From Streptantibioticus parmotrematis (GTDB lineage: Bacteria > Actinomycetota > Actinomycetes > Streptomycetales > Streptomycetaceae), in the NCBI RefSeq assembly GCF_019890615.1, contig NZ_JAINVZ010000022.1:1-64000 (forward strand): a stretch of DNA of 64,000 nt. Direction: 5' to 3'. This document shows, in pieces, positions 35,901 through 42,823 of this stretch. The position numbers and the translations under genes were made by a program. Numbering within the stretch: the stretch's first letter is position 1; every line of letters starts with the position of its first letter. The notes beneath the pieces are model-generated. The model saw only the letters and a program-made list of their open reading frames with translations, had not been told where the DNA came from and made no database searches.

Positions 35901-36265
35901 GGCACCCGGATCTGGAGGGCCTCGTCCAGCGTGATCGGCTCGGTCTCGCGCACGGCGTGGATCGGCACGGTCGGGTTGGCCGCGTCGGCGCCGTCGCCGC
36001 CTTCGTCGCCCTCGCCGCTCCTGTCGCCCGTCGACGCGTCGTGCCCGGGCGGCGCCTGATCGCCCGTCCCGGCACCGTCCACCGCACCAGACCGGTCGTC
36101 ACCGATTGTGGCCGGATCCTGCCCCTGCGTGGCCGCGTCCGGGTCGCCTGCGGCCATCTGACCCGACAACCACAGCGCGTCCGCCAGCCCCTCGGCGTCG
36201 GTGGCGATCCCCGCCCGGCGCAGCCTCGCCACGAGCTGCGCGAACAGGTCCGAGCCGGGGGCCAC
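32963..36265 (-). CDS. SAV_2336-type vWA-domain / TPR-like protein of a VMAP ternary system
   Basis: 1100 residues from GTG 36265, six bases after the MoxR stop. Residues 1-40 are the SAV_2336-like N-terminus (LFAQLVARLRRAGI..GLADALWL); an acidic linker follows. Residues ~180-330 form a vWA-like domain: LLLVMDDSPSMVVWDQM keeps the MIDAS DxSxS (Asp189, Ser191, Ser193), followed by TLLLSDCSGLLWRRG. The second half is helical, with many TPR-like repeats (ARADLLVDRGRVLVEWA, AEAWLERGDVLLGLA). vWA proteins of this kind work with MoxR ATPases as metal-dependent adaptors. Established family context: vWA-MoxR-VMAP conflict systems. Confidence 0.85.
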   Translation of the reverse strand: MAPGSDLFAQLVARLRRAGIATDAEGLADALWLSGQMAAGDPDAATQGQDPATIGDDRSGAVDGAGTGDQAPPGHDASTGDRSGEGDEGGDGADAANPTVPIHAVRETEPITLDEALQIRVPVANAFPQLLPLERALRPLQRYRPHVRARRGSELDEMATAETSARSGHILPVFREVRRRDARLLLVMDDSPSMVVWDQMLEELRLVCEQVGAFRDVAVHYLRPRPDGEPGVAAGRGGDETLSPADRLRDPTGRTVTLLLSDCSGLLWRRGAAQRLLHRWARTGPVAVLQPLPQRMWRRTLLPAEPGVLRGTSAAGGRLEFLPRRRRSPEHSPGALAVPVLSPTRGALGAWAHAVSGTTLATLDAAAAWVHDRHVGAAPPPRRERTAEQLVQDFQAVSSPAAQHLAVYLSAAPLAYPVMQLVQRAMMPQTGPIEMAEVLLSGLLLRQEDTPAETLRREGGPWYDFAPGVEEVLLRRLGLGEATLVLKHCSLYVERVFGRRARNFPAMVVGYLSGEGGPPDPGESGGVPVPRPFAEVPQKVLRRFQPGGVGPAVLDAYGQDPAAVAVPSGGVPFGHQGRVVEEARERLAKFHERRTIRDLWEAIRLLRTAPADERQPARTVPLRTLLAECLLSLWEARQGDDALAEAERTARSAAELADRAAVPDAAAGRAHLVLGRVLRVVAGQSPPHSAGAARSLADADASLTRAEHLLLGAPDDLLAARLCLVDVARERYALTGDRHLLYGAQALLDVVLESWPPDAPMPRGPLSVRGALLSALSEDATRRDATDEARAFALQAVADFETVADADATSEEAPERASRVAALLDLAAARAMAAGDQGAPEAVEDLERALRCAHDDGDLRLECLRRLGLAHAARYARTARVTELAEADDALAAAQRLVATDDPARADLLVDRGRVLVEWAGRGGGIAVATDAVRVLREALAQTPESHPLLAERRLLFGRALRRRNEAGGALTDLHEAEWILARAARAAADPARADPATAAEAWLERGDVLLGLASGAPERLDAAAESYHRAAGQAASAGDQLLGARAHHCRGTVLEETAGPARALESYRAAWALWQHAGAARGPQARSTLERMRALGDTV

Positions 36266-36271
36266 GACGGC

Positions 36272-37309
36272 TCACCTCACCCGGTTGAGGGGCTGCATGA
36301 GTTCGTCGGCGAGGCGCTCGCGCGTGCCGACGTCCTCGTCCCCGGCCTGCTGGGTGAGGTAGATGGCGTTGAGCAACTGGTCCGCGGAGCGCTGCTCGCC
36401 GGGCCTGCGGTCCAGGAACTGCTGGATGATGGCCCGGTTGCGCTCGGCGGCCTCGGGCCCGAAGTGGGCGCGGACCATCGCCGCGAGCCGGTCCTCGTCC
36501 GGGGTGTCGAGCCGCAGGTGGATACAGCGCCTCAACAGCGGTGCGGGGAAGTCGCGTTCACCGTTGCTGGTCAGCACGACGAACGGGAAGGCGCGGCAGC
36601 GGATCCGCCCGCCGCGCACGGTGACCCGGCCGCCGTCGTCGTCCTGCACCTCGACCTCGGGGTGGCGGTCGGCGATGCGTTCCAGCTCCGGGATGGCGAA
36701 CTCCCCTTCCTCCAGGGCGTTGAGCAGGTCGTTGGGCAGGTCGATGTCGCTCTTGTCGAGTTCGTCGACGAGCAGGACCCGGGGGCGGGCGGCGGGCAGC
36801 AGCGCGGTGCCGAGCGGGCCGAGCCGGATGTAGCGGCCGATGCCGTCGCCGGGCGAGGTCTCCTGGGTGCCGGGGCCGAGGCACTGCTCCGGCTGCGCGG
36901 TGCGGGCGAGCTGGAGGTCCTGGAGGCGGGCCAGGGCGTCGTACTGGTAGAGCCCGTCGCGCAGCACGGTGCGGCTGACGATCGGCCAGCGCAGCACCCG
37001 GCCCAGGCCCAGTTCGTGCGCGACGGCGTGGGCGAGGGTGCTCTTGCCGCACCCCGGCTCACCAGTGACCAGCAGGGGCCTGCGCAGATACAACGCGGCG
37101 TTGACCAGCTCCAGTTCGGTCGGCCGGGGGCGGTACTGCTCGGCCAGGTCCTGCTGGAGGCCGAGCCTGCGGGTGGACGCGGTGTCGATCGGCGCCGGGG
37201 CGCTCACCACCGGGTGCCCGTCGAAATTGCGCCACGGCGGCGGGGCAGGCAGACGGTCTATCCCCCCGTGGGGCTGGCCGGTGCCTCGGTAGATCAGCCA
37301 TTCGTTCAC
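36272..37309 (-). CDS. MoxR-family AAA+ ATPase
   Basis: 345 residues. Walker A is GEPGCGKS at residues 83-90; Walker B is RVLLVDELDKSDIDLPNDLL; sensor 1 is VVLTSNGERDFP and an arginine finger follows in PAPLLRRCIHL. The N-terminal 50 residues (WLIYRGTGQPHGGIDRLPAPPPW) are typical of ATPases in VMAP loci. It should remodel or activate a partner, most likely the vWA protein encoded six bases downstream. A 199-bp gap separates it from the upstream protease gene, and that gap holds one GTTGGAAC element, so an internal promoter is likely. Confidence 0.93.
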   Translation of the reverse strand: MNEWLIYRGTGQPHGGIDRLPAPPPWRNFDGHPVVSAPAPIDTASTRRLGLQQDLAEQYRPRPTELELVNAALYLRRPLLVTGEPGCGKSTLAHAVAHELGLGRVLRWPIVSRTVLRDGLYQYDALARLQDLQLARTAQPEQCLGPGTQETSPGDGIGRYIRLGPLGTALLPAARPRVLLVDELDKSDIDLPNDLLNALEEGEFAIPELERIADRHPEVEVQDDDGGRVTVRGGRIRCRAFPFVVLTSNGERDFPAPLLRRCIHLRLDTPDEDRLAAMVRAHFGPEAAERNRAIIQQFLDRRPGEQRSADQLLNAIYLTQQAGDEDVGTRERLADELMQPLNRVR

Positions 37310-37508
37310 ATCGCGCTCCTCGTCGCGGTACGGGCCGGGGCCCGGGGTTCGAGGGCACTGCCGCCGCGGTCACGCACGCCGCACGCGCTCGCGCGCACAT
37401 ACGTGTCCGTCACGCACACAAGGGGATACCGCACGCGGAACCCCCTTCTATGACAGTACCCAGCCAGGACGGTTCCAACGACGGTTTCCGGACGCGGGTG
37501 GGAGCGCC
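37310..37508 (-). promoter_or_regulatory. Internal promoter region upstream of the MoxR gene
   Basis: On the minus strand GTTGGAAC (37479-37472) is followed at a 17-base spacing by GTCATAG, resembling a GGAAC/GTC promoter of the ECF type. The same octamer stands in three copies before the NB-ARC gene, suggesting shared control of the two halves of the locus. Nothing else is seen in this gap. Confidence 0.4.
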
Positions 37509-39530
37509 TCACGCGTGCGCCCCGTACCCCGCGCCGAGATCGGGCAACGGCGCGTCGGCGTCGTCGTAGAGCAGCACCAACTGCTCGGCGCACGACGGCC
37601 GCCCGTCCGGCGCGCCCTGGCGCAGATCGTGCGCCTGGGCGCGCAACGCCCGTACCGCCTCGGGGAGTCCGGCCGCGTCGCCGACCCCGGCCAGCAACGC
37701 GTCGGTGACGTGCCGGAACGCCACGCAGTCGGGGCCGCATTCGGCACGCGGGTGCGGCGCACCGCGCCACAGCGCCACGCCGTGGCCCGCGTCGAGCACG
37801 TCCATCATGATGCTCAGGCCCTCGCCCTGCCCTGCGGGCCCGCACAGCACGGGCACCGACTCCGGCGGCGCGTTGCGCAACTTGCCGTATCCGGGCGTGC
37901 GGTCGAGCACCTGCAACGGCAACGGGGTCAGCCCTCCGCGCCTGCCCAGCCCCGCCCACCGCTCGCGCCACTCCGGGGTGGGCGGCACGCGTTCCACGTC
38001 GCGCATCACCACCGGCCGGCGGGCGCCCATCGGCCGGGCCGGGCGGTGCGGCCGGTCGCGCAGCCCTCCGCCGGGCACCCACAGATGGGCGGCGGTGTCG
38101 AAGTGGTGGACGGGCAGCGCGATCTCCACGGTGGCCGGGTGGCCGGAGCGGTCGGCGCGGTCCAGGGCGAGCGCCAGCGGTTCCTGGACCTGCGCGACGG
38201 CCTCGTCGAACTCCACGCCGTCGCGCTCGTCGCAGACCGTGGTGATCTGCCGGTCCTCGGCCGAGCGCACCAGCTGGATCTCCCAGCGGAAACGCACCGG
38301 CAGGTTCTCCTCCCACACCACTGGCGCCAGCGCCACCAGCACCGAGGCGGGCCCTGCGCCGCCCTCCCGCTCGGGATCGGCGCGCTCCAGTTCCACCAGC
38401 CGCTGGCGGTCCGGCGCGGGCAGCGATATCGCCCGGCTCATCGCGAACTCCCGTACCCGCGCGGCGCCTTCCGGATCCTGCGACTGCACCTCGTCGGCGA
38501 CCAGCGTCAAGTAGGTGACGAACGCCAGCAGTTGCTTGCCGTCGTCCGGCTCGTACAGCAGCCCGTGGCCGTCCCGCCAGGCGACCGGCAGCGGATCGTG
38601 CACGGTGCCGGGCCCCAGCACCCGTTCCACCAGGCGCTGTACGACACCGGCGCTGCTGGGCGGCGGCAGTTCGGCCAGCAGTCCGAGGGCGCGGGCGCGG
38701 TCGAACGGGGTCCACTCGCCGATCACGTCGGACAGCTGCCCCTGCACGTCGATCCAGGTCGCCCGGGCCGAGGCCCGGGGCTGCTGGCGTTCGTAGTGCC
38801 AGCGGTCGTGGGCGCGCACCAGCTCCTGGTACGGGTCGGCGCCCAACGCCAGCGCCGGAGCGAGCGGTTCGGACTCGGTCAGCGCGCGCAGCGCCGTCAG
38901 CAGCACCGCCTTGCCGCCGTCACGGGTGCGACGCCGCGCCTTGACCACGCCGACGACCCTGCCGTGCGCGAGGTCGACCACCAGGCTCCCGGAGACGCCG
39001 GCCGGGATCTCGGAGTCGGGGCCGAGCCGGAAGACGTGCAGCGAGTCGTTGCCGGGGACGGTGCAGGTGCCGTCCCAGGGTTCGAGTTCACCGCCGGGCC
39101 CGCGCCAGCCGAGCGCCGCGACCCGGGCGCTGACCGGCGGCACCGCGCGGTCGCTGAGCCACACGCAGCCGTGCCGGACCGGCTGGGTGAGCCTGATCAG
39201 GGCGAGATCGGGGGCGAGTTCGTACTCCCGCTCGTCGCCGAACTCCCGCCCCGCCGTCATCGTGTCCGGGTCGGGTAACGCGTAGACCGCCCGGCCCGGC
39301 ACCGTGCGCTCGCCGATCCGCACTCCGATCTCGTGGTCGCCCGCCCAGCGCTTGCGGCCCAGGCTGTCCTTGCGCACCAGCACGTGCGCGCAGGTCAGCA
39401 CCCACTCGGGCGCGACGAGCAGTCCACTGCCCCAGAAGGGCGCGGTGCCGTACGGGGCGGCCTGGATGGCGACGGAGACCTCTCGGGCCAGCTCGCGCAG
39501 TCTGCTCTCGGCCTCGGACGGCGGGCTCAC
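37509..39530 (-). CDS. Trypsin-like serine protease with VMAP-type C-terminal domain
   Basis: 673 residues from GTG 39530. Residues ~15-205 are a trypsin-like domain with an intact triad: His49 in VLTCAHVL, Asp108 in APDLALIRL and Ser180 in IPAGVSGSLVV. There is no signal peptide, so it acts in the cytoplasm. The rest matches the VMAP C-terminal type (vWA-MoxR-associated): PPPSSAGVVQRLVERVLG, VEIALPVHHFDTAAHLW, GAPHPRAECGPDCVAFRHV. In VMAP systems the protease is the predicted executor, held by the ATPase/vWA pair. It starts 12 bases after the stop of the small Trypco1-like gene. Confidence 0.88.
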   Translation of the reverse strand: MSPPSEAESRLRELAREVSVAIQAAPYGTAPFWGSGLLVAPEWVLTCAHVLVRKDSLGRKRWAGDHEIGVRIGERTVPGRAVYALPDPDTMTAGREFGDEREYELAPDLALIRLTQPVRHGCVWLSDRAVPPVSARVAALGWRGPGGELEPWDGTCTVPGNDSLHVFRLGPDSEIPAGVSGSLVVDLAHGRVVGVVKARRRTRDGGKAVLLTALRALTESEPLAPALALGADPYQELVRAHDRWHYERQQPRASARATWIDVQGQLSDVIGEWTPFDRARALGLLAELPPPSSAGVVQRLVERVLGPGTVHDPLPVAWRDGHGLLYEPDDGKQLLAFVTYLTLVADEVQSQDPEGAARVREFAMSRAISLPAPDRQRLVELERADPEREGGAGPASVLVALAPVVWEENLPVRFRWEIQLVRSAEDRQITTVCDERDGVEFDEAVAQVQEPLALALDRADRSGHPATVEIALPVHHFDTAAHLWVPGGGLRDRPHRPARPMGARRPVVMRDVERVPPTPEWRERWAGLGRRGGLTPLPLQVLDRTPGYGKLRNAPPESVPVLCGPAGQGEGLSIMMDVLDAGHGVALWRGAPHPRAECGPDCVAFRHVTDALLAGVGDAAGLPEAVRALRAQAHDLRQGAPDGRPSCAEQLVLLYDDADAPLPDLGAGYGAHA

Positions 39531-39542
39531 CCGCGGCCCCCG

Positions 39543-39983
39543 TCAGGCATCGCCGCCTCCGGGCGCGGGCGGCACGGCCGGCAGGGGCGGCGGCTGGGGC
39601 GGTTGTTGCTGCTGCGTCGGTACGGGGGCGGGCTCGCGGAACCGGTCCCGCCAGGTCAGCGTGACCTTCAGGCCGCTGGTCGCCTCCCCGTCCGCCAGCA
39701 CGCTGACGATCGCGCCGGACTTGACCGCGAACTCGACCCCGAACTCCACGCTGACCTCGTCGGGCGCGGCCTGCGCCGCCGCGTCCCGCACCGAGGCGGC
39801 GACCCCGGTGATCAGCGCGCGCAGGTTGCGCACCCGGGCGATCGCGCCGTCGAGCGCGCCGACGTCCTCGTAGTCGCCGTAGTCGTCCTCCGCATCGGCG
39901 GCGTCCGGCAACGGCACGGGCGACATCCGGGCCCACACCTGCGTGCCGTCCGGCAATTCGATCAGCCGAGCGAGCTCCCCCAT
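39543..39983 (-). CDS. Trypsin-co-occurring domain protein (Trypco1 / CU044_2847 type)
   Basis: 146 residues from ATG 39983 (GGAGGG eight bases upstream). The core is a beta-rich domain: MGELARLIELPDGTQVWARM, then DEVSVEFGVEFAVKSGAIVSVLADGEATSGLKVTLTWR, matching the small CU044_2847/Trypco1 family found beside cytoplasmic trypsin-like proteases. The last 30 residues are Gln/Pro-rich (QQQQPPQPPPLP) and disordered. It is the first gene of the 28-40 kb unit. Its role is probably recognition or regulation of the protease; this is inference. Confidence 0.82.
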   Translation of the reverse strand: MGELARLIELPDGTQVWARMSPVPLPDAADAEDDYGDYEDVGALDGAIARVRNLRALITGVAASVRDAAAQAAPDEVSVEFGVEFAVKSGAIVSVLADGEATSGLKVTLTWRDRFREPAPVPTQQQQPPQPPPLPAVPPAPGGGDA

Positions 39984-40123
39984 CGCCACCGCCCTCCAAC
40001 CCGCGGACCCCGTAAGCAAAGTTGACGCAAGATCAGGCTAGCCCGCTGAAGCCCGGGGGCGCGAGAGGTTCCCGCTGCGCGCCGGGTCGCTCCGTGGCGG
40101 GCCTCTGCATGGGGCCTGCTTTC

Positions 40124-40550
40124 GCGAAGTGTCACGCCTGCGCCGCTGCGCGGCGGCCCGTTTGGGCGGAGTGTTACGTCTGCGCCGCTTCGCGGCTTGA
40201 GGGGGCGGAAGGGCGGGGGGCTAACGCGCTGCGCGCTGCGCTGAGGGCCGTCCGCTGCGCGACCGGCAGCGTAGTCCGGGAAACGCTTGTCACCCCGTTG
40301 CCGGAGACAAGCTTTTCCGGCATGCCAGGTTGACGAAAACCCTTGTCACCGACAACGGGGTGACAACCAATCCGCAGACCAGGAACCCTGCGACCCCGGC
40401 CAGACCGAGCCGGGCGCGAAGCGAACGGCCATCAAGCGGAGCGCGCAGCGCAGGAGCCCCTCCCCTCCTGCCCCTCAAGCCGCGCAGCGGCGCAGACGTA
40501 ACCCTCCGCCCACCAGGCCGCCGCGAAGCGGCGCAGACGCGACACTCCGC
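40124..40550. repeat. Long imperfect inverted repeat with nested palindromes
   Basis: Outer arms 40124-40267 and 40409-40550 are inverted copies of each other with scattered mismatches and small gaps; each carries two CTGCGCCGC-TT/TG-CGCGGC palindromes. A separate inner pair, 40287-40317 and 40335-40366, is TTGTCACCCCGTTG-based and nearly perfect. The whole could fold as a very long hairpin in RNA or DNA. It fills most of the 690-bp gap (39984-40673) between the divergent Trypco1 and DUF6104 genes. No open frame in it is credible as a gene. Confidence 0.8.
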
Positions 40551-40673
40551 ACAAGGACCCCGGCTACCACACCCCCGTAAAGCCGCAGGCCACCCCGCCA
40601 CACAACCCCCCGCACCCCACCTATCCTGGCCCCCAACACCCCTTTCACCCCTTCATCACCTGCGGAGCACCCC

Positions 40674-40856
40674 TTGTACTTCACCGATCGCGGCATCGAG
40701 GAGCTGGAGAGCCGGCGCGGCGAGGAGGAGGTCACGTTCGCGTGGCTTTCGGAGCGGCTGCGCGAGTTCGTGGACCTCAACCCGGAGTTCGAGATCCCCG
40801 TGGAGCGGCTGGCCACCTGGCTGGCCCGGCTGGACGACGAGGACGACGACGAGTAG
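40674..40856 (+). CDS. Small acidic protein (DUF6104 type)
   Basis: 60 residues from a TTG start at 40674, with GGAG seven bases upstream. Sequence MYFTDRGIEELESRRGEEEV...LNPEFEIPVERLATWLARLDDEDDDE is one I recognise from many Streptomyces genomes as a conserved short helical protein (DUF6104, from memory); its function is unknown. It is acidic, ending in a run of Asp/Glu. It is transcribed in the same direction as the DUF4097/PadR operon but has its own leader. Confidence 0.8.
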   Translation: MYFTDRGIEELESRRGEEEVTFAWLSERLREFVDLNPEFEIPVERLATWLARLDDEDDDE

Positions 40857-40886
40857 CCGCCGCCGCACCCCCGCACACGCGGCGCC

Positions 40887-40946
40887 TTGACTTTCGCGAT
40901 ACGCGATATATCGTGAAGGTCGACGACGCGATATGTTGCGTCGTCG
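40887..40946 (+). promoter_or_regulatory. Promoter and palindromic operators of the DUF4097/PadR operon
   Basis: TTGACT (40887-40892), 16 bases, then TATCGT (40909-40914) forms a good promoter. CGCGATATATCGTG (40902-40915) is a near-perfect palindrome over the -10. A second palindrome, CGACGACGC-N8-GCGTCGTCG (40921-40946), covers the start of the transcript. The PadR protein encoded second in the operon is the natural candidate for autoregulation here. Confidence 0.65.
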
Positions 40947-40968
40947 CAGTCGCCAGCGGGAGGCCTGG

Positions 40969-41817
40969 ATGTCAGCGCAGAGTTGGACCGTCTCGGAACG
41001 GCAGAAGATCCCCTTCGAAGGGCCGGTCACCGATCTCCACGTCCGGATCGTCGGCGGCACGGTCAACGTCGTCGGCACCGAGGACCCCGGCGCGTGCCTG
41101 GAGGTCTCCGAGGTCGACGGGCCGCCGCTGATCGTCACCCGGGACGGTTCCGAGCTGACCATCGCGTACGAGGACCTGCCCTGGAAGGGCCTGCTGGGCT
41201 GGCTCGACCGCAAGAGCTGGAAGCGGCACGCGGTGGTCTCGCTGACCGTCCCGGCCGCGACCCGGGTCGAGGTCGGCGTGGTCTCGGCCGAGGCCGTGGT
41301 CACCGGCATCAGCGGCCGCACGGCGGTGCGTGGCGTCAACGGCGGCACCACCCTCGTAGGGGTGAGCGGCCCGGTGGACGCGAGCACCGTCTCGGGGGCG
41401 CTGGAGGCGCAGACCCTCTCCGGTGACCTGAAGTTCAGCACCGTCTCCGGCGGCCTGACCGTCGTCGAGGGCACGGGAGCACGGGTGAAGGCGGACTCCG
41501 TCAGCGGTGACATGGCACTCGACCTGGACCCGGCGGGCGGCGGCGACGTCCACCTCAACACCGTCTCCGGCGAGATCGCCATCCGGCTGCCCGACCCCGG
41601 TGACGCGCGGGTGGACGCCAACACCGCCAGCGGCGCGGTCACCTGCGCGTTCGAGGAGCTGCGGGTCACCGGCCAGTGGGGTGCCAAGCGCATCTCCGGC
41701 CGGGTCGGCAAGGGCGACGCGCTGCTGAAGGCGACGACCGTCTCGGGTGCCATCGCGCTGCTGCGCAGGCCGCCACGGGAGACCGACGAACCCCTCTCGT
41801 TGCGGAAGGACGCCTGA
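40969..41817 (+). CDS. DUF4097 family beta-strand repeat protein
   Basis: 282 residues from ATG 40969 (GGGAGG five bases upstream). After a 60-residue N-terminal part (FEGPVTDLHVRIVGGTVNVVG), short repeated strands follow: VSAEAVVTGISG, VSGPVDASTVSGALEAQTLSGDLKFSTVSG, VSGDMALDLDPAGGGDVHLNTVSGEIAIRLP. This is the DUF4097 right-handed beta-helix-like pattern. There is no signal peptide or membrane helix, so it is cytoplasmic. The PadR gene follows with a one-base gap, so the two are co-translated. A paralogue lies at 48072-48914. Confidence 0.92.
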   Translation: MSAQSWTVSERQKIPFEGPVTDLHVRIVGGTVNVVGTEDPGACLEVSEVDGPPLIVTRDGSELTIAYEDLPWKGLLGWLDRKSWKRHAVVSLTVPAATRVEVGVVSAEAVVTGISGRTAVRGVNGGTTLVGVSGPVDASTVSGALEAQTLSGDLKFSTVSGGLTVVEGTGARVKADSVSGDMALDLDPAGGGDVHLNTVSGEIAIRLPDPGDARVDANTASGAVTCAFEELRVTGQWGAKRISGRVGKGDALLKATTVSGAIALLRRPPRETDEPLSLRKDA

Positions 41818-41818
41818 C

Positions 41819-42769
41819 ATGGCCCCCGTCTTCGCGCACGGACGCCTGCGCCTGTACCTGCTCAAGCTGCTGGACGAGGCCCCGCGCCACGGCTACGAGG
41901 TGATCCGGCTGCTGGAGGAGCGTTTCCAGGGCCTGTACGCGCCCTCGGCCGGCACCGTCTACCCGCGGCTGGCCAAGCTGGAGAAGGAGGGCCTGGTCAC
42001 CCACACCACCGAGGGCGGCCGCAAGGTCTACTCCCTCACCGACGCGGGCCGCGCCGAACTGGCGTCCCGCCAGGGCGAGTTGGTGGACCTGGAGCAGGAG
42101 ATCCGGGACTCGGTCTCGGAGCTGGCCGCCGAGATCCGCGACGACGCACGCGGCGTCGCGGGCGATCTGCGCCGGGAGTTGCGCGAGGCGACCCGGCAGG
42201 CACACGGCGGCACCCGCGTGGAGGAGGCGGGCACCGAGGAGTTCCGCTTCTGGAAGCAGGAGTGGAAGGACCAGGCGCGCCGCGCGAAGGAGGAGAGCCG
42301 TCGCGCCAAGGAGGAGGCCCGCACCGCGCGCCAGCAGGCGAAGGAGGCGCAGTCCCGGGCGGTCGAGGAGATGCAGCGGATCGTCCGCAAGGTGCAGGAC
42401 GAAGTGCGCGATCACGCCCGCCGCGGCGACCTGCAGAGCGCCATGCGCGAGGGACTGGCGGAGTTCACCCGCGAGATGAGCCGCTTCGGCCGCCCGCCGC
42501 AGGAGGAGACCGCGAGCGCGGGACCGGAGGCCGACGTCACCGTGGAGCGCGCCGACGAGCCGGGGCCGAGGCCGGAGTGGGCCGCCGAGACCGGTGAGCC
42601 GTCCGCCGACCCGCGCCGCGACCTGGAACGGCTGCTCGACCGCTTCCGCGACGACGTGCGCGACGCGGCCCGCGACCACGGCGTGACCGCCCAGCAGTTG
42701 CGCGAGGCCCGCCGCCATCTGTCCACGGCCGCGGCCCACATCGCCCGGCTGCTGCACGACAAGGGCTGA
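41819..42769 (+). CDS. PadR family transcriptional regulator with long coiled-coil C-terminus
   Basis: 316 residues. Residues 1-85 are the PadR winged helix: FAHGRLRLYLLKLLDEAPRHGYEVIRLLEERFQGLYAPSAGTVYPRLAKLEKEGLVT and KVYSLTDAGRAEL. Residues ~90-220 are a highly charged coiled coil (QARRAKEESRRAKEEARTARQQAKEAQSRAVEEM), much longer than in canonical PadR proteins. The last 80 residues are acidic, then helical. It probably represses its own operon through the palindromes upstream of the DUF4097 gene. Confidence 0.94.
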   Translation: MAPVFAHGRLRLYLLKLLDEAPRHGYEVIRLLEERFQGLYAPSAGTVYPRLAKLEKEGLVTHTTEGGRKVYSLTDAGRAELASRQGELVDLEQEIRDSVSELAAEIRDDARGVAGDLRRELREATRQAHGGTRVEEAGTEEFRFWKQEWKDQARRAKEESRRAKEEARTARQQAKEAQSRAVEEMQRIVRKVQDEVRDHARRGDLQSAMREGLAEFTREMSRFGRPPQEETASAGPEADVTVERADEPGPRPEWAAETGEPSADPRRDLERLLDRFRDDVRDAARDHGVTAQQLREARRHLSTAAAHIARLLHDKG

Positions 42770-42820
42770 ACCGCGCGCGAGGGCGCGGCCGTACGGGGGT
42801 CGGCCGCGCCGCGCGCGGTT
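42769..42820. terminator. Bidirectional hairpin after the PadR gene
   Basis: AACCGCGCGC (42769-42778) pairs with 42811-42820, and GCGCGGCCG (42783-42791) with 42801-42809, giving a long stem with one small bulge. It ends four bases before the stop of the convergent oxidoreductase gene and is followed by TTCTTTC on the plus strand. Confidence 0.75.
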
Positions 42821-42823
42821 CTT

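Noticed and set aside
32603-37453. A 1616-residue open frame on the plus strand antisense to the vWA and MoxR genes
   Set aside because: It is a shadow of high-GC codon bias on the opposite strand; the composition is Arg/Gly/Val/His-rich without motifs, and the minus-strand genes have clear domains.
28030-39983. Genomic island with foreign composition
   Set aside because: No integrase, tRNA end or shift in GC usage is visible, so recent acquisition cannot be supported from the sequence.
40124-40550. A confirmed MITE
   Set aside because: The inverted arms would fit, but no target-site duplication could be identified and no second copy is in the window.
40287-40580. Short open frames inside the long inverted repeat
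   Set aside because: They exist on both strands only because the arms are palindromic; no ribosome site and no natural composition.
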